DNA of 64,000 bases from positions 124,001-188,000 of the forward strand of contig JABANP010000036.1 of assembly GCA_013115135.1 (NCBI GenBank). Direction: 5' to 3'. The translations under genes and the position numbers were made by a program. Origin of the DNA: Perkinsus olseni (lineage: Eukaryota > Perkinsozoa > Perkinsida > Perkinsidae). Shown here one piece after another: positions 1 to 14,514 of this stretch. Every line of letters starts with the position of its first letter. The first letter of the stretch is position 1. Below the pieces are notes generated by a model. That model worked only from the letters and a program-made list of their open reading frames with translations. It ran no database searches and had not been told where the DNA came from.

Positions 1-2741
1 CGTCGGTATGTCGGCTTGCTAGAGTCGAGGCCGCGCTCCCGCCCTGCGACTGCTGACCTCCACTAGCCCGCTGTTGAGCGCCGCCAGTGGGCCCGGACTG
101 GGCCGATGAGTCCAGTATCTGGGCGGGAGAAGCTCCTCCTCCGCGTCCCCGAGAGCAGCTGACAGGAGATGCGCTTCTTTGACGGAGGTCCCATATTGCG
201 ACACCGCCGTTCTGCAGTCCGACCGCTATTAAGTTAGGATAGATATCGCTGAAGGCCAGCGAGGAAACCTGGCATGAGTAAAAACAGAATAGATCTACCG
301 AGTGCAATAACCAGTCCTGCATCTATCACCCCAGCGTTAGTTTCCAGGGCCCTCTCAGGATGGGAGGGGTTCTTGAGGCTCCAAAACAAGACAAGGCCGC
401 TGCCGGAGGTTCGCCACGCTGCATCGGAGTCTCCTGAGAGATGCCATACATTGGTAGGGATCAGTGGTTGCCCCCGCCACGAACCGTAGGATGCGCAGAG
501 AAGGTCCTGGTTGACCTGATGCCACTTGAGATTGGTGGTGGATAGTCCACCCGTCAACTGGGGCGCTTCAAAACAGAAGAGATGCTGAGGACGATTAGCA
601 GACATGAAGCCTCTCTTGGACAGGGAAGGTGCCATCGGTAGTTTCCCAGCGAACGATGCTTAGCTGGGTTATTATCACCTTCATGCTCGATTTATCGTCG
701 TCATCAGGTTCGGCGTCTTCCTTATCAGCTTCCTCAGGGATAGTGTCGGTCTTCCCCTCCGAACGAAGGGACGTTGTGCTCGATCGGAGAGAGGCATCTC
801 TCGAGTGGTGCGCGCCGGTGCTGAAAGATGTCCGAGTGTCGGACTTCTCCTAGCTCAAAGCCCTCAGACCAGGTGAACACTCGAAACACTTCCTCACCCG
901 CTGGAAACACTGGGCGACCTCTGACTGGTCGAGGCCTCAGCAGCGTTCGGAGAGGTCGCACTGTCGGCGACAAACTTCTGTTCTCTCTCAGCTAGTTCAG
1001 CTAGAGTCGGGTAGTTACGGTATCTACCACTGCCATCAATGCCTTCAGGGTAGCCGGCAGAGATTCTCACAGCAAGTGGGCGCTGTGGTGCTCATTCTGG
1101 CTCAGAGTCCTCTCCATCACCCTGGAAGCCTCCGACAGCTCATCGGGTACAGACAGGTTGCTCCCCATGACCCATCCCAGAGTTCGGGAGTTTAGCTGCA
1201 AGAGGAACGATGACGAGGAGCGCTGTTTCGAAGTGTAGCTCACTTCGGTCTTCGCCTTCAGCCCGACTCGTGCTGCCGCTTCTGACATTGGACCAGCTCT
1301 CTTAATTTTACAATTCATACGGGCCATCGAGTCACTTTTGTCAGTCATCGGAGCGTTTATGTCGAGCTTCTTGGAGTTGCCAGTTCCCACCCCTTTGGAC
1401 GCCTCTTTTGATAGACCAGATCGATTACCCTGACCAGAGGGGCGAGCTGCATCGCGGTAAGGCGGTGTTCATACTCCCTGCCCTCTCAAACCCTCCTTCT
1501 TGGACTGAGCAGTGGCAGCTCGGGAGATACCCCCGCTAGTATGAGAAAGGAGGGCCTCCGAGGAAGTATCAAGCAGGCATCCGGACTTCGCTAGGCATTC
1601 CGAGGCCTGAGAATATCGGGCGAGCGGTTTGCATTGCGTCTCGATGGGAACGCTACTGTTTCGTCCAAATTTCGCTGACATTCGATCTGGATCTGCAAGT
1701 CGGGAGGGACAACTTCTTCTTCGAAGCTGTCGTGTATGTCCCAGACGGAGGCGTTGACTCCCGTCGACAAAGTGGCTGAGAGAAATACTGGAACCGAGAA
1801 TCGAACTCGGGACCTACTGCGTGTTAGGCAGTCGTCATAACCAACTAGACCATTCCAGCGATGTTAAGCCAGAAGTTGAACGGGTGACATCCAAGTAATC
1901 GAAAACATCTCATCATGATAATACTAGCCCGGCTACTGGGAAGAGGCATCAACTATCGGCTCACCTGGAGGGTCCGTGAGGGTCTCCTTCATCTTCTGAG
2001 CGTAGTTGAGAGTTTGTGTGTGTTGCGCTCGGAATTGATCTGGAGCGTTCTGCTTCCGGTTCAGTAGAGCCTCGTAGTCCTCGTTCTCGGTAACAATCTG
2101 AGTGCAACACTTGCGTGAGGCCAGGGAATGCCCAGAACTCCCCAACAGCGCCCGCCAGGCCTTACCTTCTCGTACGCCTCCATTTCAGCGCTGGCCGCAT
2201 TGCTAGGTATGTCGACCAGGACTGTCGTCGGCGTCTCCGACAGGTATACCTCTACCATTCGGTCCTCTCCGAAGTTACCCTGACAATCGAAGGAGGGTAG
2301 TGAGTGAGGGACGAAGGAATTCACTGGGCCACCACCTTCTCCCAGCTAGGAGAAGGAGAGCAGACTCCTACCAGTGGTTTGAGAACAGCGTGCAGGCCTG
2401 AGGGTGTATTCTGCTCAGGGGGTTGCTTGAAAGTGTCCCTGATATGAACCATCGCAGCGTAACTTGATGGTCAGAGCCGAGCTGTCCTACGACAAGCGGC
2501 GTTTCCGAAGTTCCTCGACCTTCCTAAGTTCTTCCTTCAACTCCTCGACTGCTCTTCGAGGCATCGTCTTTAGCACAGCTCCCTGCTGCTGTTGCTGCAC
2601 TGGCGGAATCAGGGACTTCGGCGTTACATTGCGACTAGGACGGTACTCATATGGAGCCAGTCGAGCCCTAGTCAGCCGCCTACCCATCCAAAACAACGTA
2701 GGTGTTCGTGGGCTTCGGTGAGGCACCCGTGGTGGTTGCAC
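1..2741 (-). CDS. DNAI4: Axonemal dynein intermediate chain, DNAI4/WDR78-like (5' end approximate, 3' end off window)
   Basis: WD-repeat intermediate chain of an axonemal (inner-arm type) dynein; it would link heavy chains to the doublet microtubule in the flagellum. Seen on the minus strand in order: VTPKSLIPP (about 2590), VEVYLSETPTTVLVDIPSN and NYAQKMKETLTD (1960-2280), NASVWDIHDSFEEE (about 1730), SEASRVMERTLSQNE (about 1100), then the WD part: LKWHQVNQDLLCASYGSW, LFWSLKNPSHPERALETN (350-530) and LIAVGLQNGGVAIWDLRQR (190-235), followed by a Gly/Ser/Gln-rich insert running off the left edge. The order TETPT-like block, WDIYDS-like block, MER block, SLKNP motif is that of human WDR78. The frame changes at short GT-AG introns; I did not resolve all of them. 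One intron (about 1780-1965) holds a tRNA gene. The first exon beyond 2741 is unknown. Confidence 0.8.
1787..1859 (-). tRNA. tRNA-Val (anticodon AAC)
   Basis: 73-nt cloverleaf on the minus strand: acceptor arms GCTGGAA / TTCCAGT pair in all seven positions (one G-U), anticodon stem ACTGC/GCAGT closes the loop CTAACAC with anticodon AAC, and the T arm is CCGAG-TTCGATT-CTCGG. It lies in an intron of the dynein intermediate chain gene, on the same strand: the flanking exon upstream ends before a GTGAGC donor near 1965 and the next exon starts after a CTCTCAG acceptor near 1779. Confidence 0.93.
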
Positions 2742-3185
2742 CGATCTGACCGCTGTTCAGCACGTTTCCATGTAGATGCAACTGCAATGGGAAGCTATTT
2801 CCTGGTGCTATCACCAGTTCATGGGCTTACCTGCTTGCTCCCACTGGTATTTAGGCGTTTAGAGTCGCCGGGCCGTGATTGAGCTGTTGCCGTCGCCTGC
2901 ATCAGGAGGCATACGAAAATGACCTCTAAAATAGAGAGCTATGCTGGACAGCAACCCCGACAACAACGAGCTTCAATCGAGGCAGTGATGATCCCTGCAA
3001 GATTCAGAAGTGGCGAGGTTTCCCTCCGGCGAAGCCTTGAGAATTAACAACCCAATGCGATCTACGCAGGGGAAAGCCGCAACAATGCGCGGAGGAACTC
3101 TGAAACCAAGGCCGGAAGCTCGTCCCTCGGAGGGCCCTCATGCCCTCAGTCACCCAAGTGGTCATCAAGCACGGCGAAGATCTCC
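2742..3185. other. Intergenic region, no gene recognised
   Basis: Only short overlapping frames in both directions, with no recognisable motif. It could hold the first exon of the dynein gene (minus strand) and the 3' UTR of the superoxide dismutase gene. Confidence 0.4.
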
Positions 3186-5613
3186 TCATCCCGGGCTTAT
3201 GCCGGCTAACTTATCAAATTGCTCCTCCGCGATCTCCATTCTACTTTCGCTCTCGCCAATACACCGTACCAAACTACTCGAGTCCTGTACGACCGGCTTC
3301 AAAGACGCCTCCAGGACCATTACCCGACCTAAGGCTCTACGACAAGCCTCCGACAGCAGCTGGTAAGTGGCGATCTCCAGCGCGGCCTTACTCGATGCCT
3401 CATCCCTTAGAGCCTTCCTGACACATTTTAGTAACCCCTTCGGAATGGGAGATTTGCCAGACAACAGAAATGTAGAAGTTAGTAGCTTCCGACACCGGTG
3501 GGACATCCCCTCTGTTTGGTTCCACGGGGCAACCTGAATCTCCGCCCCCAGTGGTGCCTGGGCTGGTAAGGGCAAGCCTTGAACTGCCGCCAGCGTCGCT
3601 GACCCCCGCCTTTCGAACGACAGGGGGTCGCCTATCTCTATATCAGAGCTCGCAACAAATCTCATCATCCCTTCGGTCTCGGTTAGTCGAAGATTCCCTC
3701 GTTCTGAGTCGCTACTGCGAACGAGTTGGGAACCCGGCAGCAGAACCCACCTGAATTTAACGACGACATGCTGAGCAGACAGGCGTTGAGACGAAGCGTA
3801 CATCCCACGACCGAGACGTATGCTATCGGTGAGAACGGCAGCTCTGAGCCACGACTCTTTCTCAGCTGATGCTGCTGTCAATTGGGCATCCAAAACCACC
3901 TGCAAGACATCCAAGGTAGTATGCTGTGCAAGCGAGTCCCATGCGCTGTGGATAGGAGAGGGACCCGAATCATTGCCTCAACTGAGCCGTGATCAGCTGA
4001 GACGAAACGTTAGCTGTATAACAGCAATTACATCGCTAGTATCGACACCCATCGTAGTGACTATGTTAAGCAGTATCTCTCACGCCCTCCTATGACCTAG
4101 GCTGAGTATCAGCAGCATTAACGCTGATGGGAAGCCATATGAAATTCAAGAGACGTACCGCCTTATTCGCTTGTACTACCTCTTTATATATAGTAGGGCT
4201 AACCGCTTCCAATGCCTCCACTAAACTACCATTCACGTCCCCTATTATCGATCTAGCACCACGAAGCGGTGCGTGCTCCTTCGTCTCGGCCAGATAGGCT
4301 CCCCAAAGCCCCTCTGGACTCAACTGCTGCAGCTCCTCTAGACTGTCCACGATCTGTTGCAGAGAGCCACGCAGTACAGCCTCCTTGGGATACTCGAATA
4401 GTGGTATGCCGGCTGGCAATGCTGTAAGGGCCTCCAACGGTCCACCAGACTCTGCCAGTCCCACCAAAGCCGACAGTATCCCTTCGTCTACTAGCGCAGC
4501 GTAAAGTCGACTCTGCGCCGTATCCGATATGAGAGGTTCCTGGTGGCGTACAGGATCCAGATTAATCGGGTGCTGGGACCATTGCCTGAGCTCGACCCAT
4601 GACCCTGAGCGGCCACTGGGAATGGGGATCCTACCTGAGCTTCCGAATGTACTCCCCGTCAAGTCTTTCCCAATCTATCGCGTTCCACCAGGCTCTGATA
4701 TACCCCTCTATGTTGGCCGCGTGGCTCTCGATGTACCTACAAAATCCTGCAGAAAAGTTGGCTGGCACCACTCGACTACTACGCATGCTCCCAGAGATCA
4801 ATGTTGAAAATGGCGTAGATGTGGTCACCGTGGATACCGTCATAGTCGGGAGACGCTATTACAGATAGTCCTTCCGGGAGGCTAAGGAGCCAAACCCAAC
4901 CGTATCCATCGAGGGATGAGGCAGCCTCCATGAGTTCCTGATAAATTATAGCTAGAGGTGTCAGAAAACCTGACTTGCTCACCTCGAAAAGCTCCTTCAT
5001 ACCACCGAACGCGTCAATAACATCCTGGGCTAGAACCGAGCCCTCGAAGGAGGCCGGCTCCTTGAACTCGTCAGACGTCCCGGTAGCTCGGAAGGAGCGG
5101 AAGTAGATCTCATGGTAGATGTAGCTGAAACGAAGTGAGTGAGATGAGGCCTCTGGTGAGCTAGTGTCCTACCTATTCCCATAATAAAGCAGTTTGTCAC
5201 ATAAGGGCGCAGGCACCTCCTCAGACAGGCTGTTATCGTATTCGCAGAAGTACAGGAGAGCATCAAACCCCATGTGACGGACGTGCCTGAGGACACCAGC
5301 GTATCTTAGGTCGACCCTGGCAGCAAAGGCATACGTTGGAAGGTCAGGTATCAAAGAGAGCTGTCTCAATGCTGTGTTGAATCTGGCGGTATCCCGGCCG
5401 CATACAGAGCGGTAGTGGTAACTGAAGAAGGTCTGTAAGAAGATTTACAGAACGTCCTGCGTACGGATACCTCAAGGACTTGGGGTGGACTAGAGGCTCG
5501 TAATTGGTGTAGGTTGAAAAGGGCACGTCAAATAGCGGCACTTGCCGGGCACCGAAGGCAATCGATGCGAAGAGGATGAGGACGGACAGGCCTAGAATGT
5601 AATGAAGTAACAT
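3186..5613 (-). CDS. Secreted Fe/Mn superoxide dismutase with a long C-terminal extension
   Basis: Disproportionates superoxide; predicted secreted or in the secretory pathway. Start at 5613 opens a signal peptide (MLLHYILGLSVLILFASIA). Introns read from the sequence: 5422-5470, 5125-5172, 4737-4782, 4586-4634 and 3946-4096, all GT-AG; exons total 2085 nt, 694 aa. Splicing restores all four family metal ligands: His in SYHYRSV, His in IYHEIYFRSF, Asp and His in IDLWEHA; GYGWVWLL and AWWNAIDWERL are also typical. A plain reading would stop at 4631, right after the SOD fold, but that TAG is part of a GTAG donor. A 49-nt phase-matching intron joins it to about 415 more residues that lack a start Met, are rich in short helices, and that I do not recognise. 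If that intron is not used, the enzyme is 312 nt of exon shorter in concept and the rest would be a separate gene lacking a clear start. SOD identity is firm, fusion is an inference. Confidence 0.75.
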
Positions 5614-5935
5614 TGGAAAAACTATGAGGCCACCGTCACGAAAACGAAAATGACAAACGAAACTCGCTCCGTAGCGGAGCGATGCTTCGGTTCTTCGCAA
5701 CAGCGCGTTATTCCTCTATAACCATTCAGGTACTGCGATTTATGCGGGGAGCGTCTCTTGCCATTCAAGGCATAGCCTGATGGTATCCCAGGTTCATGGA
5801 GGCTGAATTTAAGTTAACAAGATATGATAAAATTTGTCGAAATCGGACTGCTGGCATTCCGACCTCCCCAGATTCGAGTCCGCTCACCGGAAAGTTTCCA
5901 GTTTGATAGTTCGTGGATAGACTTTCCCTCCTGTA
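5614..5935. promoter_or_regulatory. Intergenic region between divergent genes
   Basis: About 320 bp between the starts of the superoxide dismutase gene (minus) and the glycerol-3-phosphate dehydrogenase gene (plus); it must hold both 5' ends. I see no recognisable motif. Confidence 0.4.
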
Positions 5936-7494
5936 ATGGCAACCTGCATCGTCTTTGGCGCCGGGGCCTTCGGTACTGCGATGTCTGCTGCTCTTGCACG
6001 GTCGTCGGCGATAGGGAGAGTGTACCTCTACGGCCGTGACCGAAAAGTGATAGATGGTATCAATCGGTATGGCATCAATGAGAAAATAATACCACAAGTA
6101 ATAGGGAAGTTACTCACGCTAAAACCCTTGTCGAGAATTGCCCGTGACATTGGCTAGGCGACTGAAAGGGTCGTCCGAGGCCGAGAGTTCCCCGTCTCTG
6201 TTTCCATAACCCTACTCATTCGCAGCTGCCCTGGATGGCTGCATTGGACGATTCCCCTCGTCTTGTATGCATAGCCGTTCTCAACGTGCTTAGCTTTAAC
6301 GCGGGTTACCCCATTCGTCGCCACGGGGCCGTGTGTGAAGGGTTATCTCGCGTAGGTAGGTACCCACCGTTTGGATACCGACAAGATTTTAGCGACGACC
6401 TCTTTACACGACCTACCGCAAACTGCTAGCTCGTACTTCCATGCCATACCAGTGCAGCAGTCTATGGCGTTTTTACGGCATCTGGAGGACGCCCACTTTC
6501 CTCTCGGTGGATGCCCCTACATTAACTGCTCCAAAGGTGTCATGCTGTACGAAGGCAATCAGCTCATGACTGTGAGCCAAATGTTCGGCCACTGTCTAGG
6601 TCTAAAGGGACACTACATGGCTCTGTCGGGGCCTGCCTTCGCCCAGGGCCTGCTGGAAGCTGCTCCATGCGTGATGTCTCTCGCGGGTGGTAACGGCGAA
6701 GTTGCCGAGCTGTTGCGTGCCAGTCAAGGGATTTTCATAGAGGATACGCCGAAGCTGACGGTAGAGGCAGTGGAGTGGGCTGGGGCTATGAAGAACGTCT
6801 GTGCGCTCGCTTACGGCTGGGTGGAAGCCAGCCTGAACTGTAATACAGCAGCGGCAGTTGTCACTGTCATGTGGAGGGAGCTCTTCGGCCTGCTTGGAAG
6901 GGAAAGATGAGAGTAGTAAGGGTGCGGCGAGTTCCTCGATTATTTTATGGGGAACCCGCTAGGATACCTGGAGTGTCCGAGTCCCTTAGATCGCAGCTTG
7001 GTGTAGCTCGCGTGGTCTCATTCTCCGGTCGGAATTGGAGTGTAGCGGCCTAACTTGAGAAGTGTTTAAGTCATCCCTGGCAGTCACAATTAACGAGGTT
7101 TTACTTATCTCTAGGTAGCCGATACTCATTTTTTGAGAGTTCTGCTGGCCTCGGGGACCTACTGGTGACCTGTGGTGGTGGGAAGAGCCGTAATGTCGGG
7201 TATGGCCGAGACGTCGCGGCAGCGCAACAGAGGGGTAGGCTTCTCTGCTCGTGCATTGTTCGAATTAATTGTCCACTGCACGCTACATTTTCAGGCGGGC
7301 CCGTGGCAACGGATCTCACTGCCCGACCGACAGTGGAAGGTTTGCATACCATGAAGGCATTGCTGTCTTTCTATGGGCCTGATAGAATACCGCGTACAAG
7401 CCGCGTAATAGAGGGCCTTCAAGGCCTTAGGGACCCTGCGGCAGCAGTCGCTAATGCTTTACGAGCTTATGTTTGGGGGCTGTCGATTTGCTAG
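5936..7494 (+). CDS. NAD(P)-dependent glycerol-3-phosphate dehydrogenase, GpsA type
   Basis: Interconverts dihydroxyacetone phosphate and glycerol 3-phosphate, feeding phospholipid synthesis and redox balance. Exon 1 starts at ATG 5936 with the Rossmann motif VFGAGAFGTAMS and ends near 6100 (KIIPQ). The next clear coding block, about 6380-6900, has HAIPVQ, YINCSKGVM, MALSGPAFAQGL and VEWAGAMKNVCALAYG, the last carrying the catalytic Lys. A later block has SAGLGDLLVTCGGGKSRN, then a GT-AG intron at 7235-7294, then PVATDLTARPTVEGLHT. The motifs are of the bacterial/plastid GpsA kind rather than the animal GPD1 kind, so a plastid or bacterial origin is possible. Splice sites between 6100-6370 and 6900-7130 are not settled. 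Confidence 0.88.
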
Positions 7495-7996
7495 TGCGAT
7501 CAATTGAGAGGATGAGCCTGTTGAGAGGATGACTCATCGACAGCAGCTAGTGGAGGCCTTGAGGAGGCGTGCAATCCTAGCCGCGGTGATCGTGAAGAGA
7601 AAGCTGCGGCGGTAATATTCAAGCTGCTGAAAGTGGAGCCCATTCGGCACAATTGCATACTACCGTAGTTTGCAATTGTGTCTGGGCCACTCGGATCCCA
7701 GACCAGTCGAGTGGAGTGTGACAACTCGCTTGACGTAGTCTACTGACACATAAGAGAGGCACTGCTGGCTTGAGGGAGGATTTATGAGAACTTGCGGACG
7801 CTAAAGGTCCATGGGGAATGCAACAAGAAACGACTTATTGTGGAGGATGACGATTATTAGGCTCGATAATTCTATGCGCTCAGATGGTCAGTACTCCGGT
7901 GTGCCAGGTTTGTTTTCCTATGGTAGTCGTCTCACCTCGGCAACGTTCGGCTAGTAGGCTGACAGAGGGGAACGATCCAGGTAGTGGAAGCTTACG

Positions 7997-10790
7997 GTGG
8001 AGGTGATTGGGAGGGAACTCGGACTGTTGTCAGCCGCTGCTGCTGCGTATAGCCGACTACTGGAAAACTTTATGTCCCCGGATTTCGATGTGGCTACATT
8101 CGTACGGGAGATGGTAGCCAACGCCGAGAACAAAGGGAGTGGCTCTCCTAGTGGAGGTACTACCAGCAGGGTGGGTCGGATGCGGCAGTAACTCTGATTG
8201 TGTAGAAGCTGAACGGGGGTGCATGAGAGAACGATCAGTCTTGGGTGCTCAGGTGGTAGTCCTCGAAGGAGAAGCCAGTCTGGTGGCGGCGCTGTGGCGG
8301 TGAGCTCGCCATCCTATCCGCCTGTTGCAGCTGCTGTCACCTCATCAGGCCGTGATAGCGCAGTTGGACCAGGCGATATTCACTGTGGATGAGCAACTGC
8401 GGAGTAAAGTAGCAGACTGCTACGATCAGCTCCTGCTTAACGATACGACGGGTATGGAATGCCGATTGAACATGAGAGGCATGGCTAGTGTTTCAGACCT
8501 CGATCGGGTTGATGGAGAGCTGAGACAAGTCCGAGAGTCGGTTGCCGTGTTGAAGGCTACACTGGACAATGTGCGAACAGAAGCAGTGACTCCGTTCAGA
8601 GTTATAAAGAAGAGGTATCGCCACCGGGGATCGAACCAGAGTCACTGGAACGGAAGAGAGAGTTCCCAGGTTGGACACCCTAGAGAGAGCACAGAAGGCA
8701 GCTGCTTTGGTACGGAGCACTCAGAAGCTGCTGCTAGGAGTGCGTAAACTGAGGATGCAGATGCAGGCCGCCAGCGCTGAGAGCGCGTCGGCTCTAGATG
8801 GTGAGGAGTCTGGTGATATTTACTAGACTGTAAATCGGGTGATCAACAGAGCCTCGGGGATCGACTAGAGTAGAAGTAAAGCGGGAGATTGTAGTCCAGC
8901 GGGAGGCGCACCATCCCACCAGGGCTCAACTCGCCCTCGCCCACCAGGGAATCTCCGCCCGAGCAGCGCATACCTTCAGGTCGGCCGATTCTGGGAACAC
9001 ACTCGGCGAAGGCTGCCATTTTGGCCAACGGTTTGGAGACGTGTAAGGCCTCTGTCGGATGACGATGAATTGGGTCTTTGCCTCTTCTACCTTTGTGACA
9101 TGTCTAGCAACTTGGGTGCTCCGACATGATTTCAGCTCAACTCTTACCGATCCTTATCAGTTGTTCCTGTCATTCAGCATTGTCAACAGAAGCGGACACT
9201 CTCGGACGGCTACCTGCAATCTCCAAGGAAGTCGCCTTCATCCATCACAGCTCATCAGCGCTACGGAAACACGCTTCGGAGGTACTAGCTCTGGCGGTTA
9301 TCGGAGTCGTTCAGTCGCTCATCCTCAGGCTCTGATGGCGGGCCTGGAGCCTGACGCTGGTTCTCCAGTCAAACAGCAGGCGCTCCTGATGTCCGCTGTA
9401 CAGGTCCTCTTTGAGCTAGGTAGGCCGCTGTACCCCCAACTGATCGCCTCATGAACCTTGCAGGTTGCCTTTCCACGGAGAGTGTATCGTGTGCTGCCGC
9501 GGTTGTATCCAATGTGGACGCGTACGCTCTGCAGGTGCCAGGAGAGGTAAAACCGGGTGTATTTCGTAGCCTTTCAGTCGATCCGCTGAGCTCAAACCTT
9601 TCAGAGCAGCGCTCAAGGTGATATAGTTAACGAGGAGCAGTTTTGGAGAGTAGCGGAGAAGCTTGGCGAGGCCATAGTACAATTTGGAAGGCCTGTTAAG
9701 GTGAGATATTGGTAAGGCGAGTCACTGTCGGTAGCTCTGCTGTGCACGGCGTGTGACGTTCCGAAGAGTGCAGTGACAGACCGTGCATACAACTCGTATG
9801 AAGCGCTGAAGCGAGTGACCGATACCGGGCCATTGTTGCAAGATAATTGGCAACAATGAGTAGGAGGGCGTGGGGGTTGTGAAGAAGCTTGGACGTGAGT
9901 CTGAGTGAAACAGCTCCCAGTGCAGATCTTGGTGGTAGTAGCAAGTATTCAATAAGAGAACATTGAAGGCCGAAGTGGGGAAGGGTTCCATGTGGACAGC
10001 ACTTGGACATGGTCAGCCGATCCTGAGAGACAGGTTAAATTCCATCGGATTGGAGCTTTGGCTCTGTTTCTCGAACGGGAAGTTGGTTAGTATTCCAGCG
10101 CCGAGACGTGGATAATACGTGGCAACACAAGTGAACTCGGACACGCCATAGGGGACCCCAGGAAGCGTTGTCTTTTCTTTTCAACAGTTCGACTTACCCT
10201 GGAATCAGATCATCTGGAGATAGGGTTTTCGAACTGGAATAGCACCTTGTCTATGCCAAAAATGAGTGTGCAATGCGTCATGTTGTTCAGGGGCCTGTGT
10301 GGTTGCGGGAAGTTCGTCCTGTCCTCAGATACTCGACGAGCTCGTTCGACTCGGTGTTGACCCGCTAACGCAGAAGCACTTCATCTCGTCCTTCCAAGGA
10401 CCTGAACCCCAGCCGGTTTTCCGGGCTGCATGGGACGCCATTGCTGGTGGACTCGCAGTTAAACGACTGAAGCACGCTCATACCACGAATCGGAATTTAC
10501 GAGGCGGGAAGGCAAGTTCGCTGCGTGGCCATCGATCTCATCCAAGAACTCTGTGTGACTGCATCGCTCACACCCTACGGGTCGTTCTACGTGTTCCGTT
10601 CCTGCTTCAGGTGGATCTCAATCGGCTGCGGTCAGTCGTGATCAGCGATCCCCTGAAGTCTCTGCGTCGAAGCACTCGTGCGTCAAGGACGGGGCAAACT
10701 CGGTCGAACTCCGACGGGGCAGGGGACGACAGTGCATATTTTTCTTCAATGGAAGAAGCATTAGGACTATCAAGTGTGCCTTCCAAGTGA
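7997..10790 (+). CDS. COG5: COG5-like subunit of the conserved oligomeric Golgi complex (both ends approximate)
   Basis: The COG complex tethers vesicles for retrograde traffic within the Golgi. N-terminal part fits COG5: LENFMSPDFDVATFVREM (about 8060), HQAVIAQLDQAIFTVDEQL (8340-8400), a VRESVAVLKATLDNVRTEA coiled-coil block (about 8540) and the RLDTLERAQKAAALV-like helix (about 8670). Later blocks are weaker: VNEEQFWRVAEKLGEAIVQ (about 9630) and CVAIDLIQELCVTASLTPYG (about 10540), which resembles the HASLIRPLG region of the family, then a stop at 10790. The codon taken as start at 7997 is GTG, so the true first exon is probably upstream. The C-terminal part looks shorter than in animals. 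Confidence 0.62.
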
Positions 10791-11062
10791 TTCACTGTTT
10801 CAGAGGGGCAGCTCTGCGTTCATCAGAAGGGGCTGGGTGGGTGAATCGTGGATCGTACGAGATGGTCTGCGCTCTGGTAAGGTAGAGCCTAGTCCCGGCC
10901 TGATGCTCGATGACCCTGGAAACCGAAGCAGCTGTATCGCGACGGGAACTGGGCGGGATTATACTGAGAGGTTTATGAAATGTGAGAGTTGCCGTATTTA
11001 ATAGCATTCGGAAGATTGTGTCTTTCGAAACAAACAGATGCGAGAAACAGGTGTGCATATGT

Positions 11063-11135
11063 ACTCTGGGCGGGACTTGAACCCGCAACCTTTGGATTAG
11101 AAGTCCAACGCTCTATCCGATTGAGCCACCAGAGC
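11063..11135 (-). tRNA. tRNA-Arg (anticodon TCT)
   Basis: 73-nt cloverleaf on the minus strand: acceptor GCTCTGG / CCAGAGT, D arm GCTC/GAGC, anticodon stem TTGGA/TCCAA with loop CTTCTAA (anticodon TCT), T arm GCGGG-TTCAAGT-CCCGC. It sits 61 bp upstream of the SRP54 start and points away from it. It differs from the copy at 18764 by a paired change in the acceptor stem. Confidence 0.94.
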
Positions 11136-11196
11136 CGTGATATTGTGCTGGCTCGATTGAGGCAGGCGTGCTCAGCATTTTTGTCACAAATTCCAA

Positions 11197-14205
<3,009 letters not shown>

Positions 14206-14514
14206 GCGGCTTCGCTCCGCCAAGTCTCGTCGTCTCGGAACATTGGGTGCCTGCGAGGTCGACAAGATGCTCAAGATGTAGGGCTCACTTCACGTATCTG
14301 AAGTCTCCTGCCGTCTCGTTGGTCAATTACTTGGGCGTTATCACTTCGGGGTGTTCGGTCTCTCCCGATCGCGCCAGCCCTCCGGCAGCTCACCGCGGTG
14401 AAACATCACCCTTATACTGTGTGGATTTCCGTATCGGATCCGTGGCAATGACTCGCATCGCAATGAGCTGCTTGTAGTTTGTTTGAATCGTCAATCAACC
14501 TCTGACAAGACTGA
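14206..14514. other. Intergenic region
   Basis: About 310 bp between the SRP54 stop and the signal-peptide start of the next gene; nothing recognisable. Confidence 0.45.

Noticed and set aside
5400..5520. Superoxide dismutase seeming to lack its first metal-binding His (YPYAG in place of YHY)
   Set aside because: A 49-nt intron at 5422-5470 removes that stretch and gives SYHYRSV, restoring the ligand and the frame.
8610..8690. tRNA-like T-arm (GGTTCGATCCC on the minus strand)
   Set aside because: No five-pair T stem, no acceptor stem and no anticodon arm can be formed; it lies within the COG5-like gene.
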